DNA of 64,000 nucleotides from Artocarpus heterophyllus (taxonomy: Eukaryota > Streptophyta > Magnoliopsida > Rosales > Moraceae). The stretch lies in assembly GCA_025403435.1 (NCBI GenBank), contig CM046341.1:434001-498000 (forward strand), written 5' to 3'. Every line of letters begins with the position of its first letter. The first letter of the stretch is position 1. The position numbers and the translations under genes are program-made. The notes beneath the pieces are model-generated. The model did not search any database. It saw only the letters and a list, made by a program, of their open reading frames with translations, and was not told where the DNA came from. Positions 1-11,241 of this stretch are shown piece by piece.

Positions 1-180
1 TTATGAAGACTTTCCTCGTCTATGTAGGTCTCAATTTGATTCCTGACACAGGGCATCATAAAGATGACTGGTGAAAGTTTTACGAGTATCCTCGCCTCTG
101 AAACTAATGAAGACATCGTACTTGCATGAATATGAACCGGGGACAGAAGAAGGATAAGAGGAAGAAGAAGCAATAGCCAT
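1..180 (-). pseudogene. TIR-domain NLR gene, 5' end only, frameshifted
   Basis: The reverse strand starts at ATG 180 with a Ser-rich leader followed by KYDVFISFRGEDTRKTF, the classic first strand and loop of a plant TIR domain. About 25 residues later the frame breaks: one extra base near 44-50 puts a stop right after ALCQESN, while the next frame continues the TIR homology (ETYIDEES). The window edge cuts the gene, so the rest cannot be seen. It is a close paralogue of the TIR exon at 55628-56116, which carries its own frameshift at a different place. It is probably a pseudogene. A sequencing error at one base remains possible. Confidence 0.75.
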
Positions 181-639
181 AGTCAGGAGAAATTGTCTTT
201 TGGAATGAAATGAGTAAAGGTTTCCTAACTTGTCTCTACATATTTCTGAAGAGATGAAGGAGAGAGATTATAAACATTAAACATTAATGTGAGGCAAGCA
301 AATGATATCTGGAAGGTAGAAAGAAGACGTAGATAAACGGCCTTATCGTTTGGAAGTCAATGATCAATGTAATGAATGAGAAAAACATCACTTGGTCTTT
401 TTTCTTGCGGGTGGAAAGTGAGAGGAAATAGTGAGGAAGTTGAGGGAGCGAATGCCTTGTATTTACCAAGGCTATTCATCTCCTACTCTACTATTAATTG
501 GCACAGGAGTTAAATATCAGTGAGACAGGAAAACCTCACACACAGAAAAAAAAATCAGAGAGAGTGACTAACTAACGAGACTGTAAAGGAAAAATTACTA
601 CAAAAGCTAGATGTTAAATCCATTCCCGTGGGGTTTAAT
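181..639. other. Upstream flank of the truncated TIR gene; no gene seen
   Basis: The first 130 bases resemble the flank at 56120-56300 upstream of the full TIR-NB-LRR gene (shared GAAATTGTC, GTAAAGGTTT and GAAGAGATGAA blocks), so this is probably the old promoter. The TATA-like stretch there is CTCTATATATTTATG, while here it reads CTCTACATATTTCTG and looks decayed. No convincing coding sequence lies in 284-639. Confidence 0.5.
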
Positions 640-750
640 GAATCATCAAAGGAAAGAATGAACATAAGAGATGTCACTAGGGAGCTACAGCATATAAAAA
701 ATGCTTACATGAGCTTTGAGATAAATGGACAAAGAAGAAGAGCCAACTAA
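640..750 (+). pseudogene. LRR receptor kinase, C-terminal kinase tail fragment
   Basis: These 36 codons run from ESSKERMN to a TAA and match the last codons of the intact RLK at 45470-45580 (SPNERMN, ELHHIKNAYMS, RGQRRRTT). The frame is open, but nothing of the kinase precedes it. Just before it lies a copy of a motif, CCATTCCCGTGGGGTTTA (620-637), that also occurs 100 bases 3' of the fragment (852-869) and, slightly changed, 3' of the intact gene near 46414. The fragment therefore appears joined to a copy of its own 3' flank by a rearrangement. It is a relic of a duplicated RLK. Confidence 0.8.
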
Positions 751-1341
751 AATTTATCAGGTATTGTCACGAATTTTTCCTTACTTTTACTTATAATTTT
801 CCGTCCCTAATTTTCCTGCATGTCTCATGAGATCTATATGGAGAACGTTAATCCATTCCCGTGGGGTTTAGTAAATTGTTGAATATCGGAGCTTTTTGTG
901 ACTTTTGAAATATACGTATCTTATAGTTTAACTCGTGAGTCTACTTCTCACTAGTTGATCAGCTACAAGGGTCACAAGAATAATACTGTTAGAAAACTCT
1001 CATTTACTCTTTCACACCAATATTGAAAATGGGGACAAAAATTGGTTGCAATGAATTGCTTGGAAAAGTGAAGAAATATTATTTGCATTCACATGCAAGT
1101 GTTATTTTTATTTTCCCTGTTAAATAATTTACCCTAAAATACACGTTGAACTTGAATATTTCTCTGACAATTAAAGTGGCTAATTTTTCTTATAGTAGTT
1201 ACCAATTTAACTTCAATACAATTAGGACTTGGGTAGCAAAGATCTGCCAAGACTTTCAATGAGAGTAGGCCAGGAAAGTGGAAATTGTTACTGCAGAGAG
1301 AAAAAGGAATAAATAAATAATTTGTCCTAACAATTTCATGC
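751..1341. other. RLK 3' flank, then duplicated upstream segment
   Basis: Bases 751-930 follow the 3' flank of the intact RLK (45585-45640 and 46390-46490). Bases about 1160-1341 match about 8595-8770 (shared ATTAAAGTGG and CAATACAATTAGGACTTG). I see no gene here. Confidence 0.5.
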
Positions 1342-1346
1342 TATTA

Positions 1347-4300
1347 TGTAACGACCCTATCTACATGGTTGTTACTTAACTTAAACATGTTTATAAAGTT
1401 AAACTTAACTTATCATAAAGTACAGAAATTTTGGAATAAAAAAATGGATTCTTGTGATGGAATCCTTAACGTATAATCTTAAAAAAAAAAAATAAGAATC
1501 ATTTCTCAAAACTTAATTCCGTAAATCCAACATAATAATATTAATTTCTCAAATGTGGTAATAGCGTAATAATATTCATTACGTTTTAATATAATCATAA
1601 TTTCTAAAAAATTAATCCTTTGCATAACTCATAATATTGATTTCTTAAAACATAACCATAATAATTTTCTTCAAACTTTTCCTTTAAACATAAGGATAAT
1701 TATTTAAAAACTATTAGCTTTAAAATATTTTTTAATTTAAATAAAACTATTTCAAAAACAATTTAAATTAAATTTTGAAATAAAATCCCATTGAAATGCT
1801 CTTTAAAACTTTCTTAAAAATAATATATATATTTACTTATAATTTAATCTCTTAAAAATAACGTATTGATTTCTTAAAAATTAACCTTTTCAAAACTTAT
1901 CACAATAATAATTACTTATAACTCGTTCACTTAAATCCAACGTAATAATTTCTCAAAGCACAATCATCTAAACTTTCATAATAATAAATTCATAAAAACA
2001 TTTTCATAAAAGTCATTTCTTAATTTAACGTAAATCTCCAATAATCATTTTTAATTCTAAATAAACTTATAATTTTCTTACTTAAAAATTTCGTGCACTT
2101 GTTGCATTGTCTATTGCAACATTTTTAAATCTTAAAATTCTATAGGCCAAGGTTGTATGACTACAACCTCCATTTTTAAAACATGATTACGTAATTTTAA
2201 TTACTATTTATATGTACATAACTTTTGTAAACTAAAGACATACATAATTTCATAAAATGAAAACATGCATAAATTCGTAAACTAAATAATGCGAAAATAT
2301 TACATTGCATGAGCAGTATCCATTCTCATCTTCACCATTCATCTGCCACTCATCACTGCCCATCAATGTCGCTGACAGGTTTTTTTACCTACAGCATGAA
2401 TATACTTAAATGAGCTTTCGCTCAGCAAGTAGGATATTAGTCTTGCAAAATACAATTAAAAATCATTTAAATAAAAATATATGAACATTTTATGCTTGCT
2501 TATCAACTTATTTTATGCCTAATTATTTAAGCTATAACTTGTCTTATTACTTTGGGCCAGAGTGATCGTACCAGTTGTGCGCGATTCTTGGGAAGTTAGG
2601 GTTCGCGAGGACCCCAACAACACCAAGATTATAACTTGTATTTAAGTCTCCCCGTGAGTTGAGAGGTTGGTACGACACCCTTAACTTGTCTTATACATTT
2701 CACTTATCTATCATGTATATGTAGTATGAACTTATCACTACAGAGCATTACAATTGCGTAAATCATAAACCATAATTCATAATCATGCTTAACTTGAAAG
2801 TGATTAAACAATATCTTTAAATATTGCATATATCACATATTGATCATGACATAATCACAACATACATAACATGGCATGGCATAAATGTAATAAATCATAA
2901 TATCATAACATGAGAAAACATCATATCATATCACAGTGTGACAAATCACTGATCATGCATTTTTATAAATTTTTATGAAAACATTTAAACTAATTATTTT
3001 AAAACTATTGATACTATAGGCGAGATTCCTACTTATGTGGACTCCGAGCTAAGCAGTTCCAATTGTATCTTGTTGTATCTATAGTCTGCAAAGCGTCCTC
3101 GACAGTGGTCCTTGAGTGACCGTGGATGGCTAGGAACGCTTCATGGAGATTTATAATTGTAAGAAATGTCATTCTAGACTCCCTTACTACAGTCTGAGTC
3201 ACCTCAATTCGCGTGTAGCTGGTACCAGACGATTTTCAATGGAGTGGAATTAGCTCAAACGAAGGGCACCATCGCATTTGGAGCATCAAAACGAGTCGGG
3301 GGCAGTCTCGGATCGTCGATCGAAGGTCTGGATCACAAAAACCCAAGGTGGTCATTGACCGACTATTGATTGTGTTGATTGACATTGATCGGCATCAATT
3401 GGACTCGTTGGCAGCTGAGCTCAGACCTACCCCCCTTAAATTGAAGCTTCTAAGTCTAATGGTAGTGTCAATTTCACTAATTTCTACCTCTAACTACCTA
3501 AATCAAAGACGGATTTCTTAGCCGCAAATGGTGACTTTGATTTGTGGTTCTCGACAGTGGTAGCCTCTAATTGGGCTGGGCTTTTCAGTCTACAAGACCT
3601 TCTTAATGATTTGGTAGGGGTGATGCACCTCACCACCACCTTCAACGATGGGACCACTACCCCGTTGGTAGCTCACGATGGCAACGCCGTTCTTCCTCTT
3701 GTGATGATGGCCTCAGGCAATTGAGGGGTGCCTTTCTCTGAAGGTGTTCGTGCCCTCATGGCATGACACCACCTGAAATGGTGAACTTGAGTTCACCCAT
3801 AGCGGAGGTGACAGGCTTCATCGTTCTCTGATGACCGGTGACAATATGGCAAAATTAGGCAGGGGCTTTTGCTCTCCTTGATGGTCTAAACCTAAAGGTC
3901 AGGTCAATTGGGCTCGACAATGGCCATAAGGACGGGTTCAACGTCGTTCACAACGGTCGTGGTGCATTAGCTTTAAGCTTCAACGGGCGACGATGTAATG
4001 GAGAAATTGGTCGGAGTTTCCCACTCCTCGTCGCCATCTGATTCGTTTGGCACTGGTAGTGTGCCACACCAACACCGGAGACGATGAGCCCAATGGTGGT
4101 TCGACATCAGAGATGGGGTTGCTTTGTTGTGCTGCTCCAGCTAAAATCGAGCTAAAATATTGGTATCTTCTTGTTCCTCTCATCGATCTGAGTCTGTGGA
4201 CACCAAGATCGTGTCAATCGGTGTTCGGACGAAAGAGAAATCTCGTCAAGAAAAAGTGGATTTTTTGCAAATTTGGCCGCTGAGTGTGAGCTACTCCGAT

Positions 4301-5944
4301 GGAGTTATGGGTGGCATGACATGTCATTGGAACCACCTCATCGAGATCTTTCGGTTGGTGCGGGAGATGTCAAAAATGGACACTGGAATCTTGACCGGAG
4401 TTGGAGGAGAGAGAGAGCAAAAAGAGAAAGTAGAGAGAGAGTGGTTGATTATGATTAGCTAGAATTTTTTTTCATGCCTCTATTTATAGACAACGGGGCC
4501 TCATAGTCTAAGCTGTGTTGTGTTAGGCATATCAAATTTGATCCATAAGCTTGAAATTCTCATAAACATAATTGTGCATTTTAAAACTATAATATTCTTA
4601 TTTTTTAAAAATACTTACATAAATTCCAATTCTTTTGCTATATCATTGCCATAAAAAAATCTCCACACTGTCATCAAATCATTTTCATAAATTTATCTAG
4701 ACTGTGTGGATTTCTTTGAAATTATAAACATTGACAGTGTTGTATTTAAAATTGTTGATCCACTAATTTCACCAGATATGTATTTATTTGCTAAAAATAA
4801 TTTTTTGTATTTAAGAACTTTGATTAAAACTTAAAATTTGATTTCCTAATCAAAATAATCTTTCATAAATTTTAAAATTTTAAGACATTAATTAGTAAAT
4901 AAACATGTATTTCCCATCATAAATCTCTTCTTTTAAGAACACTATTTTTAAACTTGATATTAGAACAAATCATAAACTTATAATTTTTAGTCATAAATTA
5001 CACAAATTTTTGTATCATAAACTTTTGGTTTTGTCAAAAAAAAGTTGAAATTTATAATAGTTTATTATATATATATATTTAATTTAAATTGACTATCTAT
5101 AAGTCAACTTAATATAAATCTTGGACTTAGCACAATTTCATGCTTTACGGTTATGATTTGAACTATTTTTGTAAAAAGTCATTTACGGGTGCACATCCAA
5201 TCTATGGATGTTTTTAAACTTTCCTTAATCGCATAATGGATTTGAAAGTAATCCATTTGTGACGTTGCATTGTCTTAAAGGCTCATTAATGTTTATGGCT
5301 CCACTAACGTTCTTATAACAATAATAACTTATTATTATAATCTCATACAGTCATTTACATTGTAAATAACTAACTGTGTACTTATATATATAGGACATCG
5401 TGCATTCTTGTCATGGCTTGTGGTCTCATAAGAAAATAAAGATCAAACTAGCATCTTGAAGCCTTATGCTCACCATTTCTCGAATTATGGCACCGAGCTC
5501 ATGATCACTATTGATCTAGGCTTCTCTTATTGAACTGATATCATATAAGAATTTTTCACATAATCATAGTAAGTTAGAAATTTCACTTTTTGTCAGATAA
5601 TCCTAATTTAAGCATTCTAATTGAGATTCTTATAAATATCACTTCTTTGGCTCATACATGAAATCAATGGATCATAAACTATTAGTTTAGCACATTAAAT
5701 AATTATTTTTAATAATTTTAATGTACCATCAAACATTACATTGTTACATGTTTCATAAATAAAGCACATAAATTTGTGCATTCACAACATTATTTATTTC
5801 TAAGGTCTTATAGCTATTATGACCTTTAAATTTGCATGTAAATAAATTCTACACTTGTACTTTCTTATATACTAAGCTGAGTAATCATGGAAAAATCCTT
5901 AATTAATCATATTTATTAATTTTTAGATTTTTTTAGTCATTTAA
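1347..5944 (+). mobile_element. Solo LTR A, long-LTR Ty3-gypsy type, 4.6 kb
   Basis: It starts TGTAACGACC and ends GTCATTTAA, a decayed form of the GTCATTACA end of its relatives. A five-base target-site duplication TATTA flanks it (1342-1346 and 5945-5949). It aligns over its full length with the inverted copy at 25680-30083 and its 3' part aligns with 37545-40245. No gag, pol, primer site or second LTR is present, so it is a solo LTR left by LTR-LTR recombination. The Ty3-gypsy assignment is inferred from the TGTAAYGACC...TTACA ends, the very long LTR and the 5-bp duplication. Short reading frames inside are not conserved as proteins. Confidence 0.85.
4481..4490 (+). promoter_or_regulatory. 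LTR core promoter (TATA box)
   Basis: TATTTATAGA follows a T-rich run and sits at the same place in the other copies (38596-38604 and, inverted, 26901-26910). It probably marks the U3/R boundary, giving a U3 of about 3.1 kb and an R-U5 of about 1.4 kb. Confidence 0.5.
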
Positions 5945-5949
5945 TATTA

Positions 5950-6739
5950 AATATGTGGCTCAAGAGTCCATGAAGTTAATGCTATACCTTTAGACTTTTG
6001 GGTCATAAAAAATTGTAAAATAATAAGGAAAATCTCTTTTGATGTGATAATGTTGATTCTGCAATGATTTGATATATAGGTTAAAGTATCTTCTCACATT
6101 TACACATCTAGTTTAGAATGATAATCTTTAATTCTTTTTTGAAGGGATGATAATCATTCAGCAATTCATATAATGGGGAATGCAACTTTACTTCATAGAT
6201 AGAGTAAGGTGTTTTAGCCATCAAATTAGGATTTTAATAGTCTAATGCGCGACTATCTACACTAAAATTTACAGCATGCAATCCAAAACTATTTACAGTC
6301 TTAGATCATACTATTAAAAAATTAATCTGACAGTTAAAACACATCTGACTTACTAGTGGAGCAAAATTGCCTTTTTTACTATAAAAATTTTCTAATCATT
6401 AATTGGGTAATGAATTTTCAAAATTGATGCGTAAAATACCATATTCATTTATTTTAAAGAACGGTTAGGCAGTGGCGCTCTACTTTGCTGGGATGATTTT
6501 AGATTTAGAGTTGAATCAGTGTCGAGGATTAAATTGAACTATAGTAGTAGTGATGGAACTGCAAGTATCTCCACTATTATTTTAGGATTTTGATTTTTGT
6601 ACTTGGAATTTCTCTAAAGTATTAGTTGTGTCCTATTTTATACAAGCAAAAATTTGAAAAATATCCATGAGTTTATTCATAATACCATAAATATACCTTA
6701 GGTTTTAACTAATTAAAAGTATCCCCTATATATTGGAGT
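5950..6739. other. Duplicated RLK upstream DNA
   Basis: Bases 6388-6730 match 40339-40680, which lies about 1 kb upstream of the intact RLK (shared TTAGGCAGT, GATGATTTTAGATTTAGAGTT and TCTAAAGTATTAGTTGTGTC). Bases 5950-6500 also resemble 8770-9070. This was upstream DNA of an RLK copy that has been displaced by insertions. No coding sequence is evident. Confidence 0.55.
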
Positions 6740-8264
6740 CTATCGTGGGTAATAAATTTAGCTACCCAACAAACCTCTTGGTTTGTCCTAGTTTGGTTCC
6801 TCCATGCTCTGACATGTTTTAACACTCCTAAAAGCTCTATTTTTGTGTTTTAAAGTTGTGAAAAACTAATTCATGTTTCACGATCATTTCAAAACAAAAA
6901 AGGCATATAAGAGATTGGTTTATACATAATACAAATTTACGGCTTTATTTGTTCTTGTTTTGGTTCTTCGCTAACCTTGGGTCAAGGTTGAGCAGCATTG
7001 GAGCTTACATTGTGCGACTTAGATTTGTGAGATTTAAGGCTATCCTTAGACATTTTGCTAAAGGGTTAGGATTCTAATCCCTTTCTTGGCAGCCATGATT
7101 TGAAATTAAATTGTTTTGTTTTGGCTAATAATGTTATCTTGAGATTTTGCATGTTTTCCTAGAAAATTGTTGATAAATGAATTTTTGTATATTGTAATAA
7201 GTTTGCGAAATATGTATAATATGTAAATATTAACAGTTTCATATTTTGACAAATGAGTTTCAAGAATTAAGTTTTAGACTTGGAATAAGAAATTTTGAGC
7301 ATAATGGGGAATCCAAACGCTGCCAAGGACATATGGCTCCCGGTGGTTGGTTTTAAGCAGCCAGATAGATCGGGCTATGTAGAGTATAACCTTGGGGGCA
7401 GGCCCCTAAACCTCGATCGTGGGGCTTCGCAGCATAGACATTGGTTGGGGTATTATAAATATGTTAAAGTATATGACATACAAGAGGGTTGGGAATGAGA
7501 AATTTAATTAAAATTGTCTCATCTCTTTCTTAATTATTTTACCACGTTTGCAATTTTTGATATGCTAATTATTTCATTATTTATCCTTTGATTATTTAAA
7601 TACTTTAATTGTTTTGATAAGTTAAAGTTTGTCCAAATGTTATCCTACTGGGACTTTCGCTCATTTTTGTGTTTTAAATTAACCTTCTTCCAGGCAAAGC
7701 AAATAGTGGTGCTAAGTAAGTATTGATATAGTGTTGACAAGCCATCAATATGTATACCATAATGTTTTTAGTTGGGCTTATGACATGTGTTAGGTTTCTA
7801 AGACGGTTTGTGCCAATGCAACTATATTTTATTTTTCCTATCTTAATTTAATTATATATGTAAAGGGACTATAAAGTCAAACACTGTCCCTATGATGTAC
7901 TTTGGCAAAATTTGTAAATTTGTGGGTGACTATGAGAATTAAGATTTGAAAATCCTAAAGTTTTATTTGAGATAATTATTTTGTTTCAACCCATATTATT
8001 TGGTTTGAAATTTGTGTTTTACAGCCTATTTTGAATAATCCATATCTATAAACAAAAAAAATAAGGAAATTCGACCTTCTAAATATTTTGCGTAATTTGT
8101 ATAAACAATGGTTGTTTGTATGAATAAATGAAAGTTAGAATAAAACGTCCTTTTTTATTCTTTTATTAATCGGGGATTGGTTTAAGAAAATAATTAAGTG
8201 ATATTTAATTAATTTCATTTCTAATTTGATTTTGAGTTTTAAGCCAAAGTTTATATTAAAAGTG
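6740..8264. other. Unassigned AT-rich DNA, possibly LTR remnant
   Basis: No gene is recognisable. A more GC-rich patch at 7300-7450 and a GGGACTTTCGCTCAT motif near 7650 resemble features of the long LTRs in the window (which carry GAGCTTTCGCTC), suggesting an old LTR of another family. I could find neither ends nor a target-site duplication. The 67-codon frame at 7295 has no recognisable product. Confidence 0.3.
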
Positions 8265-8487
8265 TGTTGGCATAATCTCATTCATTGGTTAAGGGGGTGC
8301 CACAAGTATAAATAAGGGTGATTTCTCTCATTTTGCATCAAGAATAAATAAGAACTTCCAAGAGTGAACAAAAGAAGAACCAAAGATTCTAAAGCAAGTT
8401 CTCTGATTGCATGACAAGTCGTAATTGTAAGAGTGTTCAATCTTGTAATAAAAGAGTTTGGCGTTTGAGTTTAAGCAAATTTCCAAC
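8265..8487 (+). repeat. Short LTR-like repeat (intact copy)
   Basis: This stretch of about 223 bp begins TGTTGGCA and ends TTTCCAAC. It contains a TATA box (AGTATAAATAAGG, near 8307) followed by a CT-rich start region, so it looks like a small LTR with a promoter. A second copy at 25649-30278 is split by solo LTR B. No target-site duplication or internal region could be assigned, so whether it is a solo LTR, a TRIM or a copia LTR stays open. Confidence 0.5.
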
Positions 8488-8594
8488 CGTTAGACTTGTA
8501 AATATAGGTACATGATCCGCTGGAAGTATGTATGGGATAACAAGTTCTCATTAACCAATTATTTCTATATTTAGCTAAGCTTGCATTTTGTGAT

Positions 8595-9070
8595 AATTAA
8601 AGTGGTTTGTTTTTCTTATTGTTGTTAATCAACTTCAATACAATTAGGACTTGTGTTAAAAATATCAACCAAAACATTCAACGAGATTAGGCCGGTAAAT
8701 TAGAAAGTCATTATCACAGAAAGAAAAAAGGAAACAAATTAAATTTTCCTAGCAATTTTGTTGAAATTAATCATGTACGACTCAATGAATTTAATGCTAT
8801 ACTACTACTTTTTGATCATCAGACTTCTGGGTCATTTGGTTTCTTTCCTGATGATGCTGCTCAAATCTTAAACCAGTTGAATATAAAGCAGCAATTGGAT
8901 TGTTTTTATTTAATGAATAAGTGAAAAAGAATTTTGTGGTACAACTAAATCTGATGTGATTCGAGGATCTTATAATAAAATTCCCATGTTTATGCATCCA
9001 ATTTGGGATGATATAGTCTTTTAATTAGCTAACGAATATGCTGAGGATGATTTCAGATTTATAGTTGATA
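8595..9070. repeat. Duplicate of the 1160-1341 / 5950-6500 upstream block
   Basis: This block aligns with 1160-1341 and then continues into the DNA at 5950-6500, passing over solo LTR A. It is therefore a paralogous empty site for LTR A and shows that RLK upstream DNA was duplicated in tandem. Confidence 0.5.
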
Positions 9071-9713
9071 AACGATTTATTGGCGAAAGGATGTAATTGT
9101 CTTAAAATTTATCTGTTACAGCGATTGGTGGCCATGGTGTCCCTTCGATGTCCATTTTGCTTGTCATTTTCTACTCTATTCTCCAACGTATCAACCGGTG
9201 CGAAGACTACTCGTAAAAACCCAAAAATAAATAAATTCATTAAGGAGAAAGAGACTCTGAAAATTTATTCATTTCGGTTATTCCACATGGATATTCCAAC
9301 ATCTAAATATCTTCTAGGTTATAGATATTATACAAATAAATATTGTAAAATACTTTCAGAGCAAGAAATATAATCCATGTCTTTAAATCTATATATAAGT
9401 CATTGTTCCAGATCAATTCTCGTGGGATTGAGGAAGCTGTTAAAATTTCTAAAATATAGACTTTATAGTGAAAATTAATTATGAAAGTGTGGCTAGTTGC
9501 ACAAGCTAACGTGATTACGGAGTTCATTCCCTAGTCTTTGAGTTTGACGCCATTGACGGACAAAGGTGGCCCTTTAATGTACTTTGACTTTTCTTTTCTA
9601 TCTTCTCCCACGTATCAACCAATGCGAAGGATTGGGGAAAAAAAAAGACTTCAATTTCATAAAAAAAAAGCACAAATTTTTTCTAAGCCAGCTATTCCAT
9701 GTGAATTTTCCAT

Positions 9714-9764
<51 letters not shown>

Positions 9765-9796
9765 TCCCTTCCACAAACTAGCCCCATCTTTAACTC
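9071..9796. other. Repeated RLK 5' flank with microsatellite
   Basis: Two related segments (9100-9300 and 9515-9715) share TATCAACC..TGCGAAG and ATTCCA.ATG blocks with 31215-31410 and, more weakly, with 41440-41640 just upstream of the intact RLK. They look like repeated copies of the proximal RLK promoter and 5' leader. A CT/AT/GTAT microsatellite occupies 9715-9764. Confidence 0.45.
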
Positions 9797-9848
9797 ATGG
9801 CCATAAGCAAAACCAATGCACGTGCCTTAGGAAATGACACCGATAGGT

Positions 9849-10467
9849 TGCTGCAGATGTGAAGCCAAATCAACAACCCAGCAAAGGAAAAGAGAAAAAA
9901 ATGGGGAGAGGGCAATGGCCAGACGCTGCAGCTCCAAAATTGGGCACTGCGACGCCCGCTGGAATTCAAACTAGTGCTGCGGCACTGGATTCAAGCACTA
10001 CAGCGCCCAAAACCTGCCTTTGCGATTTTTTTTGGCATTCTAGCCAAATAAGAATAGGAAACTGGTAGGGTTTCTAATTGTAGTGATCTTTCTCTCTTCT
10101 TTGGGGTATAAATAGAAATAAGAAGGCTAGGGCTTATTAAGAAAGCAATTGTGACTCAATTTTTGTGAGAGAGGCGTATTTTGAGTGTGAGGCTATTGGA
10201 GTGTGTGAGAGAGCTAAGAGAGATTTGGGAAACACAAAATTGAGAGTGTGTGATAAAATTTCTCTTGTAATCTGTACCAATCTCTTTCATTATAGTGGGA
10301 TCTGCAATGGCAGAAACAAGATATAGTCTCAAATTTGGACGAACTTATGTAAAAATTTGGTGTTCTTTTCTTCTTTGTAAAAATTTGGTGTTCTTTTCTT
10401 CTTTTCTTTTTCTACAATTTTTCTTTATTGGTGTTCTTAGAATTAGGAGGCGCCTAATTCCCCAACA
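9849..10467 (+). repeat. Copia 1 5' LTR
   Basis: It begins TGCTGCAGATG (TGTTGCAGATG in the 3' LTR) and ends CCCCAACA. A TATA box GGTATAAATAG lies near 10106. It is 47 bp longer than the 3' LTR, partly from a short duplicated GGTGTTCTTTTCTTCTTT segment (10360-10405) and extra GC-rich sequence near 9990. Confidence 0.9.
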
Positions 10468-10469
10468 AC

Positions 10470-10483
10470 TGGTAGCAGAGCGG
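10470..10483 (+). other. Primer binding site of copia 1
   Basis: TGGTAGCAGAGCGG lies two bases after the 5' LTR and closely matches the usual copia primer site complementary to initiator tRNA-Met (TGGTATCAGAGC). Confidence 0.8.
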
Positions 10484-10569
10484 AGGTTTGGGTAAAAAAC
10501 GATGACAGGAGAAGAAGGGTCGGCTGTCAGTATCACCAATTTGATAGCTTTGATTTTTCCTATTGGAGG

Positions 10570-11241
10570 ATGCAAGTGGAAGACTACCTTTACAACAAAA
10601 AACTGCACCTGCCCTTAGGTAATAAGCATGAAGGCATGAAGGATAAGGAGTGGACTCTCCTTGATAGACCGGTGTTGGGTGTAATTCGTTTGACCCTGTC
10701 AAAGAACGTGGCCTACAACGCAGCGAAGGAGAAGACCACAACAGGGAAGATGAAGGCCCTGTCAGATATGTATGAGAAGCCCTTGGCCAACAATAAGGTA
10801 CACCTCATGAAGAGGCTCTTTAATTTAAAAACACTTGAAGGTGCCTCGGTGGTAGAGCATCTAAACACTTTCAATATCGTTCTGAATCAATTGGTCTCGA
10901 TGGAGATTAAATTTGACGATGAGATCAATGCCCTAATCCTTTTAGCCTCGCTACTGAATAGTTGGAAACCTATGAGGGTGGCCATTACAAATTCGATTGG
11001 GAATGCAAAATTGAAGTTTGTTGATGTAAAAAACTTTATTCTGCCGAAAGAAGTTCAGAGAAAGGATTCTGGTGAAGCCTTAATGTCGAACTCAGCCTTT
11101 AATGTTAAGAATAGGGGCAAGAAACTTAAGAGGCATTCCAAAAAAGATAATGGCAAAAGGGGTAAGTCAAGAAACGAGAGAAGCAAGTCTAGGAAGGTTG
11201 GATTTTGGAGTGTTAGAACTGTGAAAAGACCGGCCACTTAA
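10570..11241 (+). pseudogene. Copia 1 gag
   Basis: A 223-codon frame carries the UBN2/gag type capsid fold region (MEDYLY-like start, then LYNKK, LADMYE-like and LKTLEGASVVEHLNTF segments) and a basic Lys/Arg tail leading to where the CCHC zinc knuckle should be. A frameshift inside the knuckle ends the frame: the GHLKKRC part appears in another frame near 11231-11255. It is the structural polyprotein of the element and is not functional as it stands. Confidence 0.85.

Noticed and set aside
3542..4462. Open frames of 60-100 codons in a GC-richer patch, with a similar stretch at 38184-38405
   Set aside because: They lie in the U3 part of LTR A and LTR C. The third copy in LTR B carries stops and shifts at the same place, so the similarity is that of LTR copies and not of a conserved protein.
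7295..7498. 67-codon frame in a GC-richer patch
   Set aside because: No recognisable domain, surrounded by LTR-like DNA, and no duplicate showing protein conservation.
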